Shown: positions 24,413 through 30,732 of the stretch, in pieces
How positions within the stretch are numbered: the first letter of the stretch is position 1
Layout: the number at the start of each line of letters is the position of its first letter
Assembly: GCF_002735705.1 (NCBI RefSeq)
Contig: NZ_PDZL01000015.1
Span: 1 to 64,000, forward strand
From: Janthinobacterium sp. BJB426
GTDB taxonomy: Bacteria; Pseudomonadota; Gammaproteobacteria; Burkholderiales; Burkholderiaceae_D
DNA: 64,000 nucleotides
Direction: 5' to 3'
Position numbers and translations under genes: made by a program
Notes under the pieces: generated by a model
Databases searched by the model: none
Told to the model about the DNA's origin: nothing
What the model saw: only the letters and a program-made list of their open reading frames with translations

Positions 24413-24598
24413 ATGAAAAAGATTGCCGCGTTTATTTTTACCCTGGGTTTGAGCGCTTCCTATGCCATCGCTTCGGATAACAGCTGTTACAGCTGCGAGG
24501 AGGAATTGCGGGAATGCCAGATGATGTATGGCGACAGATCCCCATTCTGCAGCAGCAGTTATAAAGGCTGCCTGAGAGGCTGCCAAGCCGGCGCCTGA
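24413..24598 (+). CDS. Secreted six-cysteine peptide 1
   Basis: A 61-residue precursor. Residues 1-20 form a Sec signal peptide ending A-S-Y-A-I-A. The mature peptide of about 41 residues has six cysteines spaced C-x2-C-x6-C-x10-C-x6-C-x3-C, nearly mirror-symmetric about its centre. That spacing would put the three cysteines of each half on one face of a helix, predicting a helical hairpin tied by three disulfides (first-sixth, second-fifth, third-fourth). GGAGAG precedes the ATG. It is the first of five related genes and lies directly downstream of a strong promoter. I do not recognise the family. It could be an antimicrobial, signalling, metal-binding or redox-active peptide. Confidence 0.75.
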   Translation: MKKIAAFIFTLGLSASYAIASDNSCYSCEEELRECQMMYGDRSPFCSSSYKGCLRGCQAGA

Positions 24599-24679
24599 TA
24601 GCCGTTTTGCATTGCCAGGCGGCCGCCCAGCGCATGCTGCATCCGCCGCCCTCGATCATTGAAGCCTCTGACAATACTT

Positions 24680-25060
24680 ATGATGCAGAAAAAAATTAAA
24701 ACCATCGCCATGTATGGCTTGATCCTGGCCGCCGGCCTGGGCAGCGGTTATGGCCTGTCCTTGTTGCCCGGCTTGCTCAAGTCGAATTACACCGAGGGCA
24801 ATTACGCCGCGTATTTCCCGAATGCCCAGGCAAAGGTGGTGTTGTACGGCACGGACTGGTGCGGCTATTGCGCCAAGACGCGCGCGTACTTCAAGGAGAA
24901 CAAGATCGATTTCGTCGATCTCGATATTGAAAAATCCCCGGAAGCAAGAAAAGCCCATGAAGAACTGGGCGGCGGCGGCGTGCCCGTGGTGTTGATCGGC
25001 AACCGCAAGATCCAGGGTTTCAATACGGGCGCGCTGGACGCGGCGCTGAAGAAAATCTGA
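24680..25060 (+). CDS. Membrane-anchored glutaredoxin-like protein
   Basis: A 126-residue protein with one N-terminal hydrophobic segment (about residues 7-30) followed by a glutaredoxin domain. The active site is C-G-Y-C (Cys61 and Cys64) in V-V-L-Y-G-T-D-W-C-G-Y-C. The cis-proline and glutathione-binding region is present as G-V-P-V-V-L-I-G-N-R-K-I-Q-G-F near 101-114. The signal-anchor suggests that the domain faces the periplasm. It sits between the first and second cysteine-rich peptide genes on the same strand, so a role in reducing, shuffling or recycling their disulfides is an attractive inference. Two ATG codons (24680 and 24683) are possible starts; the TTG at 24659 is less likely. 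Confidence 0.82.
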   Translation: MMQKKIKTIAMYGLILAAGLGSGYGLSLLPGLLKSNYTEGNYAAYFPNAQAKVVLYGTDWCGYCAKTRAYFKENKIDFVDLDIEKSPEARKAHEELGGGGVPVVLIGNRKIQGFNTGALDAALKKI

Positions 25061-25091
25061 CGTTTCAACTTGTCAACTTGAAAGGCTGACC

Positions 25092-25283
25092 ATGTTCAAA
25101 AAGATTGCCGCGTTCCTGTTTGCCGCCGGTGCCGCCCTGTCCTTCAGTGCCCAGGCATTTGGCCCTGACTGCACCTTTGTCTGCGAACGCAACCTGCTCG
25201 ATTGCGTGGAATTCGGCCAGCCGGCCTGTATGGAAAATTACCAGGCTTGCCAGAAGGAATGCCTGCGCCCACCGCGTAATTGA
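25092..25283 (+). CDS. Secreted six-cysteine peptide 2
   Basis: A 63-residue precursor with signal peptide M-F-K-K-I-A-A-F-L-F-A-A-G and cleavage predicted after S-A-Q-A. The mature part has the cluster pattern C-x3-C-x6-C-x7-C-x6-C-x3-C, the shortest central loop of the five, and ends in a basic tail (L-R-P-P-R-N). It follows the glutaredoxin gene by 31 bp, with a weak 6-bp hairpin (25063-25068 with 25078-25083) and an AAAGG before the ATG. Co-transcription with the glutaredoxin is likely. Function not recognised. Confidence 0.75.
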   Translation: MFKKIAAFLFAAGAALSFSAQAFGPDCTFVCERNLLDCVEFGQPACMENYQACQKECLRPPRN

Positions 25284-25306
25284 CGCGCGGCGGCAGTATC
25301 CGCTTG

Positions 25307-25332
25307 TGGATGGCGCGTAAGAGACGGCGCGC
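25307..25332 (+). promoter_or_regulatory. 8-bp spacer hairpin between peptides 2 and 3
   Basis: ATGGCGCG (25307-25314) and CGCGCCAT (25325-25332) pair perfectly around a 10-base loop. There is no following T-tract, so it looks more like an RNA-processing or stability element than a terminator. Confidence 0.45.
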
Positions 25333-25374
25333 CATGGCTGTTGTTCATCGTCTGTCAATTCAACAGGAGTGCTT

Positions 25375-25575
25375 ATGTTCAAAAAACTGGGTTTCTTTTT
25401 GTTTGCCATGGGCGTCAGCGCCTCGTATGCGATCGCTGGCGGCGGCGAGCCGGAATGCTATACGCAGTGTGACGACGATCTGGTGCAGTGCATGACGGAC
25501 CATCCGAGGTCGCCAGGCGCTTGCTCCAAGATTCACCAGATGTGCAATCAAAGCTGCGATCCATACCTGCCGTAA
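25375..25575 (+). CDS. Secreted six-cysteine peptide 3
   Basis: A 66-residue precursor. The ATG at 25375 is preceded by AGGAG; the GTG at 25369 overlaps that site and is rejected. The first 59 nucleotides of the gene (signal peptide ending A-S-Y-A) are identical to those of peptide 4, yet the mature parts share almost only the cysteines. The mature spacing is C-x3-C-x6-C-x10-C-x6-C-x3-C. The mature peptide looks acidic, with D-D-D-L near the second cysteine. This is a clear tandem duplicate of its neighbour. Confidence 0.75.
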   Translation: MFKKLGFFLFAMGVSASYAIAGGGEPECYTQCDDDLVQCMTDHPRSPGACSKIHQMCNQSCDPYLP

Positions 25576-25580
25576 ATAAT

Positions 25581-25621
25581 GATTGCCGGTCTGCCAGTCT
25601 CCTGGCCAGGCCGGCCGAATC
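25581..25621 (+). promoter_or_regulatory. Bulged hairpin between peptides 3 and 4
   Basis: GATTGCCGG (25581-25589) pairs with CCGGC and AATC (25611-25615 and 25618-25621) with a 2-base bulge. The interior contains the palindrome CCTGGCCAGG. There is no T-tract. Confidence 0.35.
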
Positions 25622-25665
25622 ACCTCATCCGTCCTGCAGTGCCTCATTTCCACAAAGGAGTACTT

Positions 25666-25854
25666 ATGTTCAAAAAACTGGGTTTCTTTTTGTTTGCCAT
25701 GGGCGTCAGCGCCTCGTATGCGATGGCCAGTAGTACCGCCGACATTTCCGAATGCCAGTCCGAGTGCTATATGGCGTTCGATGCCTGTGTCATGGAGTTC
25801 AGTGTTCCTTCATGCGTCCGCGCCAATAAAGTGTGTCTTCAGGCCTGCGGCTAG
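25666..25854 (+). CDS. Secreted six-cysteine peptide 4
   Basis: A 62-residue precursor beginning at the ATG at 25666, with AAAGGAG at good spacing; the open frame extending upstream to 25579 lacks a signal peptide and runs through the spacer. The signal peptide is encoded by the same 59 nucleotides as peptide 3. The mature part (after A-M-A) shows C-x3-C-x6-C-x8-C-x6-C-x3-C and ends one residue after the last cysteine. It is more hydrophobic than its neighbours (Y-M-A-F-D-A and V-M-E-F). Function unknown. Confidence 0.75.
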   Translation: MFKKLGFFLFAMGVSASYAMASSTADISECQSECYMAFDACVMEFSVPSCVRANKVCLQACG

Positions 25855-25923
25855 GAAAATCCAATAACTATTCTGGCCGGTGCTGAAGAAAGGCGCTAGC
25901 CGATTCTATCCCTTGTCTTTGGG

Positions 25924-25950
25924 CGCAACATGAAACGGCGGCATGTTGCG
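25924..25950 (+). promoter_or_regulatory. 9-bp hairpin upstream of peptide 5
   Basis: CGCAACATG (25924-25932) pairs perfectly with CATGTTGCG (25942-25950) around a 9-base loop. The following TGTTTACTT is too weak for confident termination, but partial attenuation before peptide 5 is possible. Confidence 0.45.
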
Positions 25951-25982
25951 TGTTTACTTCACGTCGCTCACTAAGGAACAGC

Positions 25983-26195
25983 ATGTTTAAAAAAATCGCT
26001 TTTTTTCTTTTTGTTGCAGGTGCCAGCCTGTCGTTCAACAAGGCGGCAAACAGCACCCCAAGCTGTGGTTTCCAGTGCGCCCAATTAAGGGGAATTTGTC
26101 TCGACGAAGGCCGGGGTGACGCTTCCTGCCGCGACAACTACAATTTCTGCGTTGAAAACTGCCGTAATGGCATCTATCCCGAGATGCCGGAATAA
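25983..26195 (+). CDS. Secreted six-cysteine peptide 5
   Basis: A 70-residue precursor; the ATG at 25983 follows AAGGAA, and the GTG at 25950 upstream is rejected. The signal peptide resembles those of the other four (M-F-K-K-I-A-F-F-L-F). The mature peptide has C-x3-C-x6-C-x9-C-x6-C-x3-C plus a C-terminal extension of ten residues ending P-E-M-P-E, the longest tail of the group. It is the last gene of the cluster, converging on the cobalamin adenosyltransferase gene with about 20 bp between stops and no obvious terminator. Confidence 0.75.
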   Translation: MFKKIAFFLFVAGASLSFNKAANSTPSCGFQCAQLRGICLDEGRGDASCRDNYNFCVENCRNGIYPEMPE

Positions 26196-26215
26196 GCAAC
26201 ACGTGCATGGCCGCG

Positions 26216-26767
26216 TCATCTGGCGCGCTCATGCCGCCACAACACGTCGCTGCCGCCGGCAAAGCGGTTCAGCACGCGCGACAGCACGAACAACAGGTCG
26301 GACAGGCGGTTCACGTACTGGCGCGGATGCTCGTGGAGGGCTTCCGCATTGGCCAGCGCGACGATGCTGCGCTCGGCGCGGCGGCACACGGTGCGGCATA
26401 CATGCGCCAGCGAGGCGGCGCGCGAGCCGGCTGGCAGGATGAATTCACTCAAGGCCGGCAAGTCCGCATTGTATTTCGCCAGCAAATCGTCGAGGCGCAG
26501 CACGTGCTCTTCCTTGATCAGCTGGTAGCCGGGAATGCAGATTTCTCCGCCCAGGTCGAACAGATCGTGCTGGATGGCCACCAGCTCCTCGCGCAAGGCG
26601 TCGGGCATGGCTTCGCACAGCAGCAGTCCCAGATTCGAATTGAGTTCGTCCACGTCGCCCATGGCGTGGATGCGGGCGCTGTCCTTGCTGGTGCGGCTGC
26701 CGTCGCCCAGGCCGGTGCTGCCATTGTCGCCCGTGCGCGTGGCGATTTTCGAAAGTCGGTTGCCCAT
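26216..26767 (-). CDS. Cob(I)yrinic acid a,c-diamide adenosyltransferase, PduO type
   Basis: Transfers the adenosyl group of ATP to cob(I)alamin to make coenzyme B12. The 183 residues fit the PduO/MMAB-type fold. The N-terminal nucleotide loop K-I-A-T-R-T-G-D-N-G-S-T-G-L-G-D is followed by R-I-H-A-M-G-D-V-D-E-L-N-S, with L-F-D-L-G-G-E-I, F-I-L-P-A-G, R-R-A-E-R and Y-V-N-R-L-S-D-L-L-F at the C-terminus. The start at 26767 has an AGGAT upstream and begins the conserved N-terminus; the longer frame to 26926 is rejected. No other cobalamin genes are in the window. Confidence 0.92.
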   Translation of the reverse strand: MGNRLSKIATRTGDNGSTGLGDGSRTSKDSARIHAMGDVDELNSNLGLLLCEAMPDALREELVAIQHDLFDLGGEICIPGYQLIKEEHVLRLDDLLAKYNADLPALSEFILPAGSRAASLAHVCRTVCRRAERSIVALANAEALHEHPRQYVNRLSDLLFVLSRVLNRFAGGSDVLWRHERAR

Positions 26768-26918
26768 GATGTCGATCCTGTAAAGAAGAATGGGGGCAGC
26801 ATACGACACCGCGCGCCGCCTGGCCCCGCATTTGCCCGCCATTGTGACAAAAAATGCGCTGCGCGCCACTTTTGTGCTTACAATCGTTGCACGCCCATGC
26901 CCATTTGCCTCCCATCTT

Positions 26919-28409
26919 ATGCTCAATGCTGCCCCTGAATCCGGATTGACCGCCGCGCGCCAGCAAGCCGTCGTCGCGGCCCTGCTGGCCGTGCTGCCGG
27001 CACGCTGCGTGCTGTCCGACGCCGAAGATACGCGCCCGTATGAATGCGATGGCCTGGCCGCCTACCGCCAGTTGCCGATGGTGGTCACCTTGCCGGACAC
27101 GGAAGAACAGGTCATCGCCATCCTCGGCGTCTGCCGCGAGTTGAAGGTGCCGATCGTGCCGCGCGGCGCCGGCACGGGCCTGTCGGGCGGCGCCTTGCCG
27201 ATCGCCGATGGCGTGGTGCTGTCGACGGCGCGTTTGAACCGCATCGTGCGCGTCGACGCGTATGCGCGCATCGCCGTGGTGCAGCCGGGCGTGCGCAACC
27301 TGGCCATTTCCGAGGCGGCGGCGCAATATGCCTTGTATTACGCGCCCGATCCATCCTCGCAGATCGCCTGCAGCATCGGCGGCAACGTGGCGGAAAACTC
27401 GGGCGGCGTGCATTGCCTGAAATACGGCTTGACCGTGCACAACGTGCTGCGCGTGCGCGTTGTTACTATTGATGGCGACGTGCTGGAACTGGGCGGCGAA
27501 TGCCTGGACTCGCCCGGTCTCGACCTGCTGGCCGTCTTCATCGGCTCCGAAGGCATGCTGGGCATTGTCACGGAAGTGACGGTGAAACTGATACCGAAGC
27601 CGGCCACAGCCAGAGTCATCATGGCCTCGTTCGACGACGTCGTCACGGGCGGCAACGCCGTGGCCAACGTGATCGCCGCCGGCATCATCCCGGCCGGGCT
27701 GGAAATGATGGACCAGACGTCGTCGCGCATGGTCGAACCGTTCGTCAAGGCCGGCTACGACATCGACGCGGCCGCCATTTTGCTGTGCGAAGCGGATGGC
27801 ACGCACGAGGAAGTGGAAGAGGAAATCGCCCGCATGACGGCCGTGCTGGAAGGGGCGGGCGCCAGCGCGATTGCCGTCTCGCAGTCGGAAGCGGAACGCA
27901 TGAAATTCTGGTCCGGCCGCAAGAACGCCTTTCCCGCCGCCGGGCGCATCTCGCCCGACTACTACTGCATGGATGGCACCATCCCGCGAAAAAAACTGGC
28001 GGAAGTGCTGACGGGCATCGCCGCCATGGAAACGACGCATGGCTTGCGCTGCGCCAACGTATTCCACGCGGGCGACGGCAATCTGCACCCCTTGATCCTG
28101 TTTGACGCCAATATGCCCGGCGAATTCGAGCGCGCCGAAGCGTTTGGCGCCGACATCCTGGCCCTGTGCGTGGCCGTGGGCGGCACCATCACGGGCGAAC
28201 ATGGCGTGGGCATGGAAAAGATCAATTCCATGTGCGTGCAATTTACACGCGCCGAACTCGATGCCTTTTTTGCCGTCAAGCGCGCCTTCGATCCGCATAC
28301 CTTGCTGAACCCGGACAAGGCGATCCCCACCTTGAACCGCTGCGCCGAATTCGGCAAGATGCATGTGACGGCGGGGCGGCTGCCGTTCGCCAACCTGCCC
28401 CGTTTTTAA
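26919..28409 (+). CDS. glcD: Glycolate oxidase FAD-linked subunit
   Basis: FAD-binding subunit that oxidises glycolate to glyoxylate. The 496 residues show the PCMH-type FAD domain with V-P-R-G-A-G-T-G-L-S-G-G near residue 79 and the S-I-G-G-N-V-A-E-N-S-G-G-V-H-C-L-K-Y-G segment, followed by F-I-G-S-E-G-M-L-G-I-V-T-E. The C-terminal cap domain has G-D-G-N-L-H-P-L-I and T-G-E-H-G-V-G, and ends L-N-P-D-K. It is the first gene of glcDEF and divergent from the adenosyltransferase. The 150-bp divergent gap must hold both promoters, but no regulator gene glcC is nearby. Related D-lactate dehydrogenases are the main alternative. Confidence 0.92.
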   Translation: MLNAAPESGLTAARQQAVVAALLAVLPARCVLSDAEDTRPYECDGLAAYRQLPMVVTLPDTEEQVIAILGVCRELKVPIVPRGAGTGLSGGALPIADGVVLSTARLNRIVRVDAYARIAVVQPGVRNLAISEAAAQYALYYAPDPSSQIACSIGGNVAENSGGVHCLKYGLTVHNVLRVRVVTIDGDVLELGGECLDSPGLDLLAVFIGSEGMLGIVTEVTVKLIPKPATARVIMASFDDVVTGGNAVANVIAAGIIPAGLEMMDQTSSRMVEPFVKAGYDIDAAAILLCEADGTHEEVEEEIARMTAVLEGAGASAIAVSQSEAERMKFWSGRKNAFPAAGRISPDYYCMDGTIPRKKLAEVLTGIAAMETTHGLRCANVFHAGDGNLHPLILFDANMPGEFERAEAFGADILALCVAVGGTITGEHGVGMEKINSMCVQFTRAELDAFFAVKRAFDPHTLLNPDKAIPTLNRCAEFGKMHVTAGRLPFANLPRF

Positions 28410-28425
28410 TCTGCCGGAGACTCCT

Positions 28426-29496
28426 TTGCAAGCAATCGTGGAACAATTCAGGCAGCAGATCCTGGTGGCCAGCGCGGCGGGCAGCCCCTTGCGCCTGCGC
28501 GGCGGGGGCACGAAAGACTGGTATGGCCAGCGGTTCGACGGCGAGGTGCTCGATACGCGCGCGTATGCGGGCATCATCGACTATGAACCGACGGAGCTGG
28601 TGATCACGGCCCGCTGCGGCACGCCGCTGGCGCAGATCGAGGCGGCGCTGGCCGCCCGCAACCAGATGCTGGCCTTCGAGCCGCCGCACTTCGGCCCCGG
28701 CGCCACGGTGGGCGGCGTCGTCGCCAGCGCCTTGTCCGGCCCGCGCCGGGCCAGCGCGGGCGCGTTACGGGATTTTGTGCTGGGCGCCGTGCTGATGGAT
28801 GGCCATGGCGAACGCCTGGCGTTTGGCGGGCAAGTGATGAAGAACGTGGCCGGCTACGATGTCTCGCGCCTGCTGGCGGGGTCCCTGGGGACACTGGGCC
28901 TGATCCTGGAAGTGTCGCTGAAGGTGCTGCCCTTGCCGCTGCGCGAAGCGACGTTCCGCTTGCCGTGCGCGGAAATCGCCGCCTTGCGCATGCTCAATGA
29001 ATGGGCGGGCAAGCCGCTGCCGATATCGGCCAGCTGCTGGCACGATGGCGTGTTGACGGTGCGCCTGTCCGGCGCCGAGGCGGCCGTGTCGGCGGCCCTG
29101 CAATCGCTGGGGGGCGAGCTGCTGGCAGCCGATGACGCGGCCGCCTTCTGGCTGGCCGTGCGCGAGCAGACGCACACATTCTTCGCGGGCGCGGGCAGTC
29201 TGTGGCGCTTATCTCTGCCGCCGCACGCCAGCGCCATGATTTTAAAGGGGCGCCAGTTGATCGAGTGGGGCGGGGCCCAGCGCTGGCTCAAGCTCGATGG
29301 CGACGCCGATGCCGACTGCGCGCGGCACATCCGCCAGGCCGTGGCGGCCGCCGGCGGCCACGCCACGCTGTTTCGCGGCGACGACAAGGCCGTGGGCGTG
29401 TTCCACCCGCTGGCGCCGGCCATTGCCACCATCCACCAGCGCCTGCGGCAGGCGTTCGACCCTGCCGGCATCTTCAACCCGCACAGAATGTATTGA
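28426..29496 (+). CDS. glcE: Glycolate oxidase FAD-binding subunit
   Basis: Second flavin-type subunit of glycolate oxidase, 356 residues, with R-G-G-G-T-K-D-W-Y-G near the N-terminus and P-G-A-T-V-G-G-V-V-A-S-A-L-S-G-P-R-R and V-M-K-N-V-A-G-Y-D-V-S-R-L as GlcE signatures. The C-terminal cap is shorter than in GlcD and ends F-D-P-A-G-I-F-N-P. The start is a TTG at 28426 with GGAGA 6 bases upstream, 16 bp after the glcD stop. No conventional ATG exists near the N-terminus. Confidence 0.91.
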   Translation: MQAIVEQFRQQILVASAAGSPLRLRGGGTKDWYGQRFDGEVLDTRAYAGIIDYEPTELVITARCGTPLAQIEAALAARNQMLAFEPPHFGPGATVGGVVASALSGPRRASAGALRDFVLGAVLMDGHGERLAFGGQVMKNVAGYDVSRLLAGSLGTLGLILEVSLKVLPLPLREATFRLPCAEIAALRMLNEWAGKPLPISASCWHDGVLTVRLSGAEAAVSAALQSLGGELLAADDAAAFWLAVREQTHTFFAGAGSLWRLSLPPHASAMILKGRQLIEWGGAQRWLKLDGDADADCARHIRQAVAAAGGHATLFRGDDKAVGVFHPLAPAIATIHQRLRQAFDPAGIFNPHRMY

Positions 29497-29502
29497 GCGC
29501 GC

Positions 29503-30732
29503 ATGCAAACCAATCTCGCCGATTTCATCAAGAATACGCCGGCAGGCGACGAAGCCGAAGCCATTTTGCGCGCCTGCGTGCATTGCGGCTTTTGCACGGC
29601 CACCTGTCCCACCTACCAGCTGCTGGGCGACGAACTCGATGGCCCGCGCGGACGCATCTACCTGATCAAGCAGGTATTGGAGGGCGCGCCCGTCACGGCC
29701 AAGACGCAGACCCACCTGGACCGCTGCCTGACCTGCCGCAACTGCGAATCGACCTGTCCCTCGGGGGTGCAGTACGGGCGTTTGGTCGACATCGGCCGCA
29801 ACGTCGTCGAGCAGCGCGTGCAGCGCCCCTTGCGCGAGCGCGCGCTGCGCTTCGCCCTGAAGGAAGCCTTGCCGCGCCGCTGGCTGTTTACGCCCGTGTA
29901 CAAGGCGGGGCAGGCGCTGCGCCCGCTCCTCTCGAAAAGCTTGCAGGATAAATTGCGTCCGGGCGCCGCCGCCGGTGCATGGCCCGCGCGCCAGCATGCG
30001 CGCAGCATGCTGCTGCTCGACGGTTGCGTGCAGCCGGCCATGTCGCCGAACATCAACGCGGCCACGGCGCGCGTGCTCGATGCGCTCGGCGTGCAATTGA
30101 TCGTCGCGCCCAAGGCCGGTTGCTGCGGCGCGCTGCGCCATCACCTGAACGACCAGGACGCGGCGCTGGACGACATGCGTCGCAATATCGACGCCTGGTG
30201 GCCATACGTGGAAAGTGCCGAAGCCATCGTCATGACGGCGTCCGGCTGCGGCGCCACGGTGAAGGAATATGGCCATCTGCTGGCGAACGATGCACAGTAT
30301 GCGGACAAGGCGCGGCGCATCGCGGCGCTGACGCGCGATTTGTCCGAGATCATGCCGGCGTTTGAAAACGAGCTGGTGGCGTTGCTGAAAGGGCGCATCG
30401 GCAAAAAAGTGGCGTATCACCCGCCCTGCACCCTGCAGCACGGCCAGCAAATCCGTGGCAAGGTGGAGCAGGTGCTGCGCGCCGTTGGCGTCGATGTGCG
30501 CCTGTGCGCCGATAGCCATCTGTGCTGCGGTTCTGCCGGCACGTATTCGATCCTGCAGCCGGCACTGTCGCAGCAGCTGCGCGACAACAAGGTGGCGAAC
30601 CTGGAAGCGTGCGAGCCGGAGATGATCGTGTCGGCCAATATCGGCTGCCTGAGTCATTTGCAGTCGGGCACGGAGACGCCCGTGCGGCACTGGATCGAGC
30701 TGATTGATTCAGCTTTGTCTCCGATCAAATAG
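29503..30732 (+). CDS. glcF: Glycolate oxidase iron-sulfur subunit
   Basis: Electron-transfer subunit carrying two 4Fe-4S clusters. Ligands are Cys25, Cys28, Cys31 and Cys35 (C-V-H-C-G-F-C-T-A-T-C-P) and Cys76, Cys79, Cys82 and Cys86 (C-L-T-C-R-N-C-E-S-T-C-P). Two C-terminal CCG-type domains are visible (G-C-C-G-A-L-R-H-H and C-C-G-S-A-G-T-Y), which probably bind a non-cubane cluster as in heterodisulfide-reductase-like proteins. 409 residues, 6 bp after glcE. Its 3' end overlaps the converging GGDEF-EAL gene by 8 bp, so no terminator separates the two. Confidence 0.92.
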   Translation: MQTNLADFIKNTPAGDEAEAILRACVHCGFCTATCPTYQLLGDELDGPRGRIYLIKQVLEGAPVTAKTQTHLDRCLTCRNCESTCPSGVQYGRLVDIGRNVVEQRVQRPLRERALRFALKEALPRRWLFTPVYKAGQALRPLLSKSLQDKLRPGAAAGAWPARQHARSMLLLDGCVQPAMSPNINAATARVLDALGVQLIVAPKAGCCGALRHHLNDQDAALDDMRRNIDAWWPYVESAEAIVMTASGCGATVKEYGHLLANDAQYADKARRIAALTRDLSEIMPAFENELVALLKGRIGKKVAYHPPCTLQHGQQIRGKVEQVLRAVGVDVRLCADSHLCCGSAGTYSILQPALSQQLRDNKVANLEACEPEMIVSANIGCLSHLQSGTETPVRHWIELIDSALSPIK

